Shown here in pieces: positions 1 to 7,581 of a stretch of 12,135 nt of DNA. The stretch lies in NCBI GenBank assembly GCA_043800975.1, contig JAZDMK010000087.1, positions 1-12,135 of the forward strand. The letters run 5' to 3'. The notes beneath the pieces were generated by a model that saw nothing but the letters and a program-made list of their open reading frames with translations, did not search any database and was not told the origin of the DNA. The first letter of the stretch is position 1; every line of letters starts with the position of its first letter. Position numbers and translations under genes: made by a program. Origin of the DNA: JAZDMK01 sp043800975. Its GTDB lineage: Bacteria > Bacteroidota > Bacteroidia > Bacteroidales > JAHJDW01.

Positions 1-1142
1 TTTTTCTTTTTTGTAAAATACCATATTCCAATGCAGCCTAAAAGGAAGAGTGCAACTGAAATTATTTCGGCTTGTGTTATCAGACGCCCTGAAATATTAT
101 AGGTTGTATTCACACGAATCTGTTCGATGAAGAAGCGTTCAATCCCATTAAAAACAAGGTAGATTGAAAACATCAATCCGGGGGTTTTAATTCTTTTTCT
201 TGAAAACCAAAGGCCAGCGAAAATTAAAAGGCACATGAATGTTTCATAAACAGGCGTAGGATACACAGGCTGGGCAAGCATCATACAATGTTTACCTTCA
301 CATCCGGGAATGGGAATTCCTTCATTCAATACATTATGCGGATAATTGAACGACCACATCCAGTCAGGCAGGAACGCAAGCCAGTCAGGCTTTGCAGCGA
401 CATTCACAATTCCCCAGTCGCCATCACCAGCAAGCTGACAGCCGATACGTCCAATTCCGTATGCGAGGATAAGTGCAGGAGCAGCCGCATCAATCATATG
501 ACGCCAGTCAACATTTTTCTTTTTTCCATAATACAAGACCGCAATTGCAGCAAAAATTAGCCCTCCATAAAAAGTTAAACCACTAAATGAAAGCAGAGCA
601 TCAACAGGATCTCTCATCAATTCATCCAGATTTTCCAAATTATGAAAAAGTTTAGCACCTAAAATTCCAAAACCGGCAGCAATCAATACAATGTTACCCG
701 TTATGTCTTGTGGTAGGACCGTTTCTTCTTTCCATTCCGGCACTTTTAATCTGGCTTTTTCTTTTTCACGGTAGCGCATGTATGCTGCCACGCCACCAAC
801 TATAAGTCCACCAAAAAGGTGCCCTTGCATTGAAAGAACATAATCCTGGGGGTTATCTGAAAACAAATCATAATCAACAATTCCACCCACTAATTTAAAG
901 CCGACAACAAACCAAAAAAGGCCTGATAAAATCATTTCTGTAGGCTTGGCAGGCGTTCCCACCAATACTTTGCGTGTAGTAGCAGGAATAAGGCCTTCCT
1001 GATGTTTTCTTTTTAATTCGAGGTATAAAATGATAGCAGCAAAAATAAAGGCAACGGCCATCATAAAACCAAAACTTTGAATGGGCAATGGAATCATTAC
1101 GCCAAACCAATCATAAAGAAGATCGCTGATTGTAGGATACAT
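1..1142 (-). CDS. lgt: Prolipoprotein diacylglyceryl transferase (C-terminus cut by window edge)
   Basis: Inner-membrane enzyme that moves diacylglycerol from phosphatidylglycerol to the lipobox cysteine of prolipoproteins, the first step of lipoprotein maturation. The frame opens with ATG at 1142-1140 and stays open for 380 codons to the left edge, so only the last residues should be missing. The protein is rich in hydrophobic helices. Residues 231-244 (GRIGCQLAGDGDWG) match the Lgt signature region; other family landmarks are SGLTFYGG (187-194), YPTPVYE (294-300) and RFFIEQIRVN (336-345). It is longer than E. coli Lgt because of inserted polar segments at roughly 45-70 and 124-147, which fits the long Bacteroidota form. 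By motif alignment, the E. coli His103 position is Tyr (192) and the Asn of GRxGN is Cys (235); I believe both are usual in this lineage. A TACTTTTG -7 element lies just upstream. It is divergent from the secreted protein at 1308. Confidence 0.93.
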   Translation of the reverse strand, partial: MYPTISDLLYDWFGVMIPLPIQSFGFMMAVAFIFAAIILYLELKRKHQEGLIPATTRKVLVGTPAKPTEMILSGLFWFVVGFKLVGGIVDYDLFSDNPQDYVLSMQGHLFGGLIVGGVAAYMRYREKEKARLKVPEWKEETVLPQDITGNIVLIAAGFGILGAKLFHNLENLDELMRDPVDALLSFSGLTFYGGLIFAAIAVLYYGKKKNVDWRHMIDAAAPALILAYGIGRIGCQLAGDGDWGIVNVAAKPDWLAFLPDWMWSFNYPHNVLNEGIPIPGCEGKHCMMLAQPVYPTPVYETFMCLLIFAGLWFSRKRIKTPGLMFSIYLVFNGIERFFIEQIRVNTTYNISGRLITQAEIISVALFLLGCIGIWYFTKKK

Positions 1143-1154
1143 ATTTTTTTTTTG

Positions 1155-1162
1155 CAAAAGTA
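1155..1162 (-). promoter_or_regulatory. Bacteroidota -7 element for lgt
   Basis: On the minus strand this reads TACTTTTG followed by C, an exact match to the Bacteroidota consensus TAnnTTTG. It ends 12 bases before the lgt start codon, so the transcript would have a very short leader. No clear TTTG -33 box is seen about 20 bases further upstream (around 1182-1187). Confidence 0.6.
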
Positions 1163-1184
1163 AGAAAAAGCATTTATCTTTGGC

Positions 1185-1205
1185 TAGTCTAAGATATTTA
1201 GATTA
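1185..1205. promoter_or_regulatory. Imperfect palindrome in the lgt / 1308 divergent region
   Basis: Two 8-base arms, TAGTCTAA and TTAGATTA, flank a 5-base centre (GATAT); seven of the eight arm positions are complementary. It lies where the -33 region of the lgt promoter would be, so a repressor site is conceivable. AT-rich intergenic DNA produces such palindromes by chance, so confidence is low. Confidence 0.2.
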
Positions 1206-1274
1206 TTAAAACGATTTACCTATTTAAATTGTTTCTAAATTAACACATCTATGTATTTCGATATTTTAATTTAT

Positions 1275-1282
1275 TATTTTTG
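1275..1282 (+). promoter_or_regulatory. Bacteroidota -7 element for the 1308 gene
   Basis: TATTTTTG fits TAnnTTTG and lies 25 bases before the ATG at 1308, giving a leader of about 20 bases. No convincing -33 box is present. A second match, TATCTTTG at 1175-1182, would give a leader of about 120 bases and is less likely to be the main promoter. Confidence 0.45.
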
Positions 1283-1307
1283 TCTCATAATTTAAAACAA
1301 TGTTACT

Positions 1308-3185
1308 ATGAAAAGAACAGTATTTACATTATTTATGCTAGGAATCTTTTCGATTTCCTTTGCACAGATTCCCAAATCTCAACGCATGGTGCTGCTCGAA
1401 GAAGGCACGGGTGCATCCTGTCCTTACTGCGCGCAGTATAATCCTGCATTAAACGCATTGATCGATGCCAACCCTACAAAAGTAATTGCTATCAAGTATC
1501 AGGAGTACACTCCCGATCCAATGTCAACTCCAGATGGCGTATATCGTATGGGTTCCTCTTTTTACAACTGTACCGGTTACCCTCACGTATACCTGGATGG
1601 TTTATACTGGAATGATCACCCAGCTAGTTTAACACAAGGAATTATCGATACCCGTTATGCAATTAGCTCCCCTTTTACGATTGCAATATCACATTCTTTT
1701 TCACTTGATCTTGACTCCATTTTTATTTCGATGACAATTACAGCTACTGAGCCAGTTACTCTTACTGGTCCTGTAAAAGCGCATGTTGTAATAAACGAAG
1801 AATGGATTCATTTTGCTACTGCCCCAGGATCAAACGGTGAAACTGATTTTTTTGATGTTTTGCGCAAAATGCTTCCAGACTACAACGGCACAGCAATGGC
1901 CACATCATGGACTACGGGACAAACACAGACAATCACTTTAAACAGACCAGTACCAACAAATGTTTATAGCATTTCACAGGTTGGTGTAGTTGGATTTATT
2001 CAGGATAACAGTAATAAATATATTATTCAGGCGGGCTATAGTGCTGCCCTGCCACAACCTCTTGATGCCGGTATCACAGGTGTAACTGGAGTACCTACCA
2101 TGCAATGCAATCTGAACCCATTCACAACTACAGCTACTCTTAAAAATTTCGGGACTACTACTTTAACATCCTGTACTATTAATTATAAAATTGATGGTGG
2201 AGCTGCTCAAACTCAGGCTTGGACAGGTTCTTTGGCTCAAAATGCTACTACAACTGTTACATTACCTTCTATAACTCCAACAACAGGCGGACATACACTT
2301 GCCGTTTACACAACACTGCCTAACGGATCAACCGATGGTAATGCAATGAATGACCAGGCAACTGCAGCTTACACTGCTCTTGGTGCAGTTATGACTCCTC
2401 CAGTTACTCAGGATTTTACTTCAACTACATTCCCTCCAACCAACTGGGTTAAGATTGATGTAGGTGGTGATGCCAAAAACTGGGCACGTCTGACAGCTGG
2501 TCATACTGCTGCTGGTTCTGCATATATCAACTGGTATAACATTTCGAGTGGTCAGATTGATGATATGATGACTAACCCGATTGATCTGAGCACAGCAACA
2601 ACGGCTACATTAACTTTCTGGGTTGCTTATCGCCAGTACAGTTCTGAAAATGACAAACTTCAAGTTGATGTCTCGAACAACTGTGGTTCTTCATGGACTA
2701 ACAAATGGCAAAAATCAGGTGCAACTCTGAAAACGGGTGCAGCTGTAACTTCAAACTGGACTGCACCAACTGCAGCAGAATGGAGACAGGAAACTGTAGA
2801 TTTTGCATCTGTAGTTGGCCAGAGCGGTGTTCTTGCACGTTTCCGGGCAACCAGTGCATATGGTAACAACTGTTTTGTTGATGATATCAACCTCACAGTT
2901 ACTACAAGCATTGATGAAAACACATCATTGATCTCAAATTACACTGTTTACCCTAACCCATTCAGCAACGCAACCACATTGAATTTCACACTTGCAAAAC
3001 AAGATGAAATCAGAGTTTCTGTATATAATGAACAGGGGCAGCTTGTTTTCAATCAGGCACAAACTCTTCCTGCAGGCAGTCACGTAATGCCTATCAATGC
3101 TCAGGACTGGGCTTCCGGATTATATCAGATTACCGTTACTACCAGCGAAAAATCTGTTTCCAAAAAAGTTGTTCTTAACAAATAA
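1308..3185 (+). CDS. Omp28-like thioredoxin-fold protein with T9SS type A sorting domain
   Basis: Secreted or cell-surface protein of 625 residues. Residues 1-20 form a signal peptide (MKRTVFTLFMLG..., cleavage near AQ/IP). Residues 25-110 resemble a thioredoxin-like fold: strand MVLLEEGTGASC, a CPYC redox motif at 38-41 and a likely cis-proline at Pro92 in TGYPHVY. This resembles the Omp28-related surface proteins of Bacteroidota. Residues about 252-355 look like an Ig/CARDB-type beta domain (DAGITGV..., then NFG and NDQATAAY), rich in Thr and Gly. Residues about 366-531 resemble a MAM or cleaved-adhesin jelly roll (QDFTSTTFPPTNW..., FVDDINLT). Residues 534-625 are a T9SS type A sorting domain with YPNPF at 548-552 and a basic end (KKVVLNK). 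It therefore probably crosses the outer membrane by T9SS. The gene stands alone, ending at a strong terminator. Extracellular disulfide chemistry is possible, but the substrate is unknown. Confidence 0.88.
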   Translation: MKRTVFTLFMLGIFSISFAQIPKSQRMVLLEEGTGASCPYCAQYNPALNALIDANPTKVIAIKYQEYTPDPMSTPDGVYRMGSSFYNCTGYPHVYLDGLYWNDHPASLTQGIIDTRYAISSPFTIAISHSFSLDLDSIFISMTITATEPVTLTGPVKAHVVINEEWIHFATAPGSNGETDFFDVLRKMLPDYNGTAMATSWTTGQTQTITLNRPVPTNVYSISQVGVVGFIQDNSNKYIIQAGYSAALPQPLDAGITGVTGVPTMQCNLNPFTTTATLKNFGTTTLTSCTINYKIDGGAAQTQAWTGSLAQNATTTVTLPSITPTTGGHTLAVYTTLPNGSTDGNAMNDQATAAYTALGAVMTPPVTQDFTSTTFPPTNWVKIDVGGDAKNWARLTAGHTAAGSAYINWYNISSGQIDDMMTNPIDLSTATTATLTFWVAYRQYSSENDKLQVDVSNNCGSSWTNKWQKSGATLKTGAAVTSNWTAPTAAEWRQETVDFASVVGQSGVLARFRATSAYGNNCFVDDINLTVTTSIDENTSLISNYTVYPNPFSNATTLNFTLAKQDEIRVSVYNEQGQLVFNQAQTLPAGSHVMPINAQDWASGLYQITVTTSEKSVSKKVVLNK

Positions 3186-3202
3186 GAATAATTTATTTTC
3201 AT

Positions 3203-3238
3203 AAAAAAAACAGCAATCAATGATTGCTGTTTTTTTTT
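3203..3238. terminator. Bidirectional intrinsic terminator
   Basis: CAGCAATCAATGATTGCTG (3211-3229) is a perfect inverted repeat with 9-base arms around one central base. It is preceded by eight A (3203-3210) and followed by nine T (3230-3238), so it has a U-tract when read in either direction. It sits between two convergent genes ending at 3185 (plus) and 3270 (minus) and probably terminates both. Confidence 0.9.
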
Positions 3239-3269
3239 GCTTTGTTCTAAGTTCACTTATCAAAAAGAA

Positions 3270-4349
3270 CTATTTGATATTTCCTTCCAGAGTTAATGTG
3301 AATGACTGCTGATAAGGATCATTACAAATTACATGAATCACTTTGCTTTGCCAGCCGCTTCTACCTCGTGTACTGAATTCTGCAGAAATTTTTCCACTTT
3401 CGCCCGGAAGAATTTCATTTTTCTCAACAAAAGGGACAGTGCAACCACAAGATGCTTTTACCTTACGTAAAATCAAAACAGATTTACCTGTATTTGAAAT
3501 AATAAAATCATGCTTTACAACATCCCCAACCGTTACAGAACCAAAATTAAAAGTAGCGGAATCTACTTTACACTGAGCAGCATTAGCACGCTGTTCAGGT
3601 GTTAATAAAGTAAAATCCTCAGTGATATTGGCAACTAAAGAAAAATACTTAATTGGGCTTAACGTATCATCTGTTTTAATTTCAATTTTATCCTGAACCA
3701 ATCCCCAGTCATTCTTCTTCGCAGCTGAATAAGTAATAATTATCAAACCGCTTTTGTGTGTTTTCATTTTTTTGGGAAAAGCAATTTTTGTTACTGTTTC
3801 CGGAATATAACCAGCAGAGAGATGCATCGTTTTTTTCCAGTTATTGTATAGAAAGATTGTATCCGTAACCACAGCTGTGTTATAAATTTCGCTGAAATTT
3901 ATCAAATTGCCAGTAGATCTTAAATTACCACTTGCTGAAGGGAATTTCTGATAGGGCCCTGCATTTTTTGAATTAACAATACCTGTTATGACCATTACGG
4001 TTTCGAACGGAATTGTATTAGCATACACTACCATTGACAAACTGAATTTTCCGGTCATTCCTTTAGGATTGAAAGTAACGGCAAGCGATCCATTGCTTCC
4101 GGGCGGGACGGTTTTACTATAAGCAAAATTAAGCGCCATGCTGGAGGGTTTGATATACGTGATCTTTAAAGTATCTTTACCAATATTTTTAAAAGGGAAA
4201 CTCACATTGACAACTCCCTTTTCTTCACGGACCTCACCTATGTCTTTTGACATCTGCTCGAACTGAAAGGAAGCTTTGTTTTGGGCAGTTGCAGGTAAAG
4301 CAATCATTACAATACCTATCACTATTAAAATCTGTTTATTAATTTTCAT
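3270..4349 (-). CDS. Exported DUF1573 protein with tandem Ig-like domains
   Basis: Exported protein of 359 residues, probably periplasmic or surface exposed; function unknown. The frame is open upstream to an ATG at 4403, but I chose the ATG at 4349. It gives a clean signal peptide (MKINKQILIVIGIVMIALPATAQ, cleaved about residue 23 and written here as two pieces: MKINKQILIV and IGIVMIALPATAQ), and a TATCTTTG promoter element lies between the two ATGs. Three beta-sandwich repeats are visible. The first (about 28-126) has VSFPFKNIGKDTLKI and VPPGSNGSLAVTFNP. The middle one (about 145-245) is divergent. The last (about 260-359) is canonical DUF1573, with FNFGSVTVGD, FIISNTGKSVLIL, ASCGCT (299-304), LPGESGKISAEFST and LEGNIK at the end. 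Only the last repeat keeps the CGC cysteines. There is no T9SS tail. It is monocistronic as far as can be seen and is divergent from the esterase operon. Confidence 0.85.
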   Translation of the reverse strand: MKINKQILIVIGIVMIALPATAQNKASFQFEQMSKDIGEVREEKGVVNVSFPFKNIGKDTLKITYIKPSSMALNFAYSKTVPPGSNGSLAVTFNPKGMTGKFSLSMVVYANTIPFETVMVITGIVNSKNAGPYQKFPSASGNLRSTGNLINFSEIYNTAVVTDTIFLYNNWKKTMHLSAGYIPETVTKIAFPKKMKTHKSGLIIITYSAAKKNDWGLVQDKIEIKTDDTLSPIKYFSLVANITEDFTLLTPEQRANAAQCKVDSATFNFGSVTVGDVVKHDFIISNTGKSVLILRKVKASCGCTVPFVEKNEILPGESGKISAEFSTRGRSGWQSKVIHVICNDPYQQSFTLTLEGNIK

Positions 4350-4353
4350 ATCA

Positions 4354-4361
4354 CAAAGATA
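4354..4361 (-). promoter_or_regulatory. Bacteroidota -7 element for the DUF1573 gene
   Basis: Minus-strand TATCTTTG, an exact TAnnTTTG match, ends four bases before the ATG at 4349. The transcript would be nearly leaderless, and the site excludes the upstream ATG at 4403. No clear -33 box. Confidence 0.5.
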
Positions 4362-4455
4362 AACACAAATAAAATTAAGCGGAATGGTTTTCAGGTTTTT
4401 CATTAAAATTTAAGTAAGCAATAAAAACAACCTCAGTATTTTTCGAAATCATTTT

Positions 4456-4463
4456 TATCTTTG
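4456..4463 (+). promoter_or_regulatory. Bacteroidota -7 element for the five-gene operon
   Basis: TATCTTTG followed by C, an exact TAnnTTTG match, lies eight bases before the ATG at 4472. It is the same octamer as the divergent element at 4354-4361. It is the only good promoter candidate for the block 4472-9074. No clear -33 box. Confidence 0.55.
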
Positions 4464-4471
4464 CACCTCTT

Positions 4472-5311
4472 ATGAATGAATGTAAACAACAACAAAACAA
4501 TTCCAGAAAGCGGATAAGACTTCTTATTTTTCTTTCAGCACTGCTTCCTGTCTTTGTTATTCTGTATGCAACCAAATCAGCTGACAAATCTTCTGTCGCT
4601 ATTGAAAAGAAAGGGTTTCAGAAAAAAATATTTATTCAGGGAAACGACACTTTGCGATATCAGTTTTTTGTTCCTAAAGCAACCGACAGCATGGCAAAAC
4701 TTCCCCTGATCCTTTTCCTGCATGGAGCAGGAGAGCGTGGGAACGACAACGAAGCCCAAGCATTTCATGCGAAAAAGTTTTTCGGCTCTGCTGAATTTCA
4801 GGCAAAACATCCTTGCTTTGTTATGGCCCCGCAATGCCCAGTTAAAAAACGTTGGGCAGAAATTGACTGGTCTTTACCAAAAAACAGTCAGCCGCCCCTT
4901 TTATCTACGCCGCTTTCTCTTACCCTTACTGCTCTAAGGAGTATCTGTAAAGAATTCAATATTGATACGAACCGTCTTTACATTACCGGTCTTTCGATGG
5001 GAGGATTCGGAACCTGGGATGCGATCACACGTTACCCATCGCTCTTTGCAGCTGCTGTTCCCGTATGCGGCGGTGGCGATGAAACCAAAGCAATCCTTAT
5101 CAAAGATCATCCAGTATGGGCTTTTCACGGTGACAAAGACAAAGCAGTCATGGTGCAGCGTTCGCGCAATATGATTGAGGCCATTCGCAATGCAGGCGGA
5201 AATCCAAAGTACACTGAATATCCGGGTGTTGGCCATAATTGCTGGGATCAGGCATATAGTACTTCAGAAATGATTGAATGGCTGTTTTTGCAAAACAAAA
5301 AGAAGAAATGA
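4472..5311 (+). CDS. Exported alpha/beta hydrolase, COG4099-type serine esterase
   Basis: 279-residue serine hydrolase resembling the COG4099 "predicted peptidase" group, which also includes sugar-ester and feruloyl-type esterases. A single hydrophobic helix at about 16-34 follows a basic N-terminus and should anchor or export the enzyme to the periplasm. The fold landmarks are complete: oxyanion-hole region LILFLHGAGERGND (79-92), MAPQCP (118-123), nucleophile elbow GLSMGG with Ser175 (173-178), acid residue in HGDKD (Asp223 most likely, 219-223) and His255 in GVGHNCWD. The start follows a -7 promoter element directly. It is first in an operon, and its TGA overlaps the next ATG (ATGA). Beside an O-acyltransferase pair, a role in removing or trimming ester groups on an exported glycan is an inference. 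Peptide or other ester substrates are equally open. Confidence 0.88.
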   Translation: MNECKQQQNNSRKRIRLLIFLSALLPVFVILYATKSADKSSVAIEKKGFQKKIFIQGNDTLRYQFFVPKATDSMAKLPLILFLHGAGERGNDNEAQAFHAKKFFGSAEFQAKHPCFVMAPQCPVKKRWAEIDWSLPKNSQPPLLSTPLSLTLTALRSICKEFNIDTNRLYITGLSMGGFGTWDAITRYPSLFAAAVPVCGGGDETKAILIKDHPVWAFHGDKDKAVMVQRSRNMIEAIRNAGGNPKYTEYPGVGHNCWDQAYSTSEMIEWLFLQNKKKK

Positions 5312-6096
5312 AGAATCCCGTTTTAAAATATGTACTGATTATCTTTTTACCTCTTGTTGTTTTGGGCATTTATTCTTTTGTTGCCAATCCATTTAACATC
5401 TTTGGCGTGCCTGTTAAACAAACTCCAATTAAAGACTTCATGGTTTATGCCAAAGCACCGCGCATTGTACATTCAGCCATTTTTGCACTTGCACCTGAAA
5501 TTAAAGATACAACGAAAGCCATAGATACCAGCAGCCAACGCATTTTGTTTTTCGGCGATTCGATGCTTGAAGGACTGATGGTCCGGCTGAATGATTATTG
5601 TGCAAAAAATAATCATGATATGAAACCAATAATCTGGTATAGTTCATCAACAAAAGTATGGGGCGAATGCGATACGTTAACCCATTTCATCAAACAATAC
5701 AAACCCACCTATATTTTTATTTGCCTTGGTTCCAATGAACTTTTTATTAAAGATATTATTGAGGAGCGGGATCCTTTTGTAAAACATTTATTAAAGGAAA
5801 TTGATACGATTCCCTATGTATGGATTGGACCGCCTAACTGGAAAGACGACACCGGCATCAATGAATTAATTGAATCGAATGTGGGACGAAAACGATATTA
5901 TCCTTCCAAAAATCTGACATACGATCGCGGTAAAGACGGCGCCCACCCTACCCGCGCTTCTGCCATTAAATGGATGGATAGTGTTGCTGTATGGATCGAA
6001 AAGAAAAGCATGGATCCTATCCGTCTTACTTTCCCGGGAAAAGTGAAAGCAAAAAAATCGACCAATGCGATATTGCTTCAGCCACCTAAAAATTAA
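5308..6096 (+). CDS. Membrane-anchored SGNH/GDSL hydrolase-type protein
   Basis: 262 residues. The ATG at 5308 is preferred over one 30 bases upstream because it overlaps the upstream stop (ATGA, translational coupling) and gives an N-terminal membrane helix (about 5-25, LKYVLIIFLPLVVLG). All SGNH blocks are visible: block I FFGDSMLEG with Ser85 (81-89), Gly119 in WGE, block III GSNE (141-144, Asn143) and block V DGAHPT with Asp210 and His213. The catalytic triad is thus intact. Such proteins act in the periplasm as the partner that accepts an acyl group from a membrane MBOAT protein and passes it to a glycan (AlgJ/AlgX, PatB) or assists it (DltD). The MBOAT gene begins five bases downstream. 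The polymer acylated cannot be told from the sequence. It could instead be a plain esterase. Confidence 0.85.
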   Translation: MKNPVLKYVLIIFLPLVVLGIYSFVANPFNIFGVPVKQTPIKDFMVYAKAPRIVHSAIFALAPEIKDTTKAIDTSSQRILFFGDSMLEGLMVRLNDYCAKNNHDMKPIIWYSSSTKVWGECDTLTHFIKQYKPTYIFICLGSNELFIKDIIEERDPFVKHLLKEIDTIPYVWIGPPNWKDDTGINELIESNVGRKRYYPSKNLTYDRGKDGAHPTRASAIKWMDSVAVWIEKKSMDPIRLTFPGKVKAKKSTNAILLQPPKN

Positions 6097-6101
6097 TTTT
6101 A

Positions 6102-7577
6102 ATGAGCAATTTCTGGCATAACTTACTTGAGCTTCTTTCGTATGACCCTAAGTATCCGATGTTGTTTAACAGTGGTGCCTTTTTTATTCTGTTCACTGTT
6201 TTTTTACTTATCTATTCTTTCCTTTCCAAAAACAGGACCGTTCGAACAGCTTACATTATTGCTTTTAGTCTTTATTTTTATTACAAAGCCAGTGGCTGGT
6301 ATTTATTAATCCTTTGGCTTTCCATTGTTGTTGCTTGGTGGCTGGCCTTGCTTATTGAACGTACCGAATCGAAAAAACGAAAACGTTTGTATCTTATTTT
6401 GGCAATTGTTTTCAGTATTGCACTTCTTGTATTTTTCAAATACACCGATTTCTTTTTACAGAATATTGGAATAATTACCGGAACCACCTTTGATAAGCTG
6501 GATTTGTTTTTACCGATTGGAATTTCCTTTTTCACTTTTCAAACGTTAAGTTATCTGATCGATGTACATCGCGGAGAAATCAAAGCATCGAAAAATTTTC
6601 TGGACTACGGTTTTTACATGTCTTTCTTTCCGCATCTTGTTGCAGGCCCCATTGTAAGAGCACGCTTTTTCCTTCCTCAACTTCAGAAACCTTTACAGCT
6701 GAATCAGGATGATATGGCTGCAGGATTGTGGCTTATCATTCGCGGACTTGTAAAAAAAGCAATCATTGCAGATTATCTTGCGCAGTATAATGACTTAGTA
6801 TTTGCATCACCATCTAGTTATTCAGGATTTGAAGTAATGATGGCAATCTATGGATACACACTTCAGATTTTCTGTGATTTTTCAGGATATTCCGACATGG
6901 CAATCGGTATTGCAAAACTGATGGGTTATCAGCTGGGTGATAATTTTAATTCACCCTACAAAGCAGGAAACATCACTGAATTCTGGCGAAGGTGGCATAT
7001 TTCTCTTACTTCGTGGTTTCGCGATTATTTATTTTTCCCACTCGCATTACGCAGGAAAAATCCGTCGCAATTGTATATGCATGCCTGTCTCATTTTTGTA
7101 TTTCTAGTATCAGGTTTGTGGCATGGTCCTGCCTGGAAATTTGTTTTCTGGGGCGGCATGCATGGTGTAGGTTTAGCCTTGCATAAGTTATACACCCGCG
7201 TTTCGAGAAAAAGAAAAATTCATTTTCCGTTTGGTAAAGTTCTCAGTTGGTTGCTTACTTTTCACTTTGTTGTATTCCTTTGGGTTTTCTTCCGCGCATC
7301 CGGATTTCATGCAGCCTGGGGAATGATCACTTCGGTATTCACCGATATGGACTGGGCTTATTTTACACCCTTTGTTGAAGTGCGCAGCCTTTGGATAACA
7401 TTGTTCCTGCTCGGCTTCCTCACGCACTTTACACCGGATAAATGGAATATAAAAATAAATGCATTTTTCATCCGCCTTCCATGGCCTGTGAAAGCATTGA
7501 TTTTACTGCTCGCTATTCAGTTCACCGTTCAGCTGATGAGTGCTGATGTTCAACCTTTCATTTATTTCCAATTCTGA
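6102..7577 (+). CDS. MBOAT family O-acyltransferase, AlgI-like
   Basis: 491-residue polytopic membrane protein of about the usual AlgI/DltB length. It is expected to move an acyl (commonly acetyl) group from a cytoplasmic donor across the inner membrane. Family hallmarks are PIGISFFTFQTLSYLIDVHR (138-157), FFPHLVAGPIVR (175-186), FCDFSGYSDMAIGIAKLMG (257-275), FWRRWHISLTSWFRDYLFFP (294-313) and the active-site region LVSGLWHGPAW (335-345). His341 is the likely catalytic histidine, and His299 is the second conserved one. The C-terminal membrane helices continue to the end. It lies five bases after the SGNH gene and four before the methyltransferase gene, so it is in one transcript. The SGNH partner suggests glycan O-acylation rather than protein or lipid acylation. 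No Shine-Dalgarno sequence is seen. Confidence 0.93.
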   Translation: MSNFWHNLLELLSYDPKYPMLFNSGAFFILFTVFLLIYSFLSKNRTVRTAYIIAFSLYFYYKASGWYLLILWLSIVVAWWLALLIERTESKKRKRLYLILAIVFSIALLVFFKYTDFFLQNIGIITGTTFDKLDLFLPIGISFFTFQTLSYLIDVHRGEIKASKNFLDYGFYMSFFPHLVAGPIVRARFFLPQLQKPLQLNQDDMAAGLWLIIRGLVKKAIIADYLAQYNDLVFASPSSYSGFEVMMAIYGYTLQIFCDFSGYSDMAIGIAKLMGYQLGDNFNSPYKAGNITEFWRRWHISLTSWFRDYLFFPLALRRKNPSQLYMHACLIFVFLVSGLWHGPAWKFVFWGGMHGVGLALHKLYTRVSRKRKIHFPFGKVLSWLLTFHFVVFLWVFFRASGFHAAWGMITSVFTDMDWAYFTPFVEVRSLWITLFLLGFLTHFTPDKWNIKINAFFIRLPWPVKALILLLAIQFTVQLMSADVQPFIYFQF

Positions 7578-7581
7578 AATT

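Noticed and set aside
288..560. 90-codon plus-strand open frame opposite lgt
   Set aside because: Antisense to well-supported lgt coding sequence, with no recognisable motif and no promoter element.
895..1110. Small minus-strand open frame within the lgt region
   Set aside because: It lies in another frame inside lgt, which is open over all of 1-1142 and carries Lgt motifs.
2140..2300. Thr/Ala-rich, repetitive-looking stretch in the 1308 gene
   Set aside because: Low-complexity coding of a beta domain; no exact tandem repeat unit was found.
4375..4587. Minus-strand open frame spanning the divergent promoter region
   Set aside because: Covers the TATCTTTG element and the start of the esterase gene; no recognisable protein features.
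7540..7581. Upstream in-frame ATG for the methyltransferase
   Set aside because: Would overlap the end of the MBOAT gene by 38 bases and add residues without family features; ATG 7582 sits four bases after the MBOAT stop.
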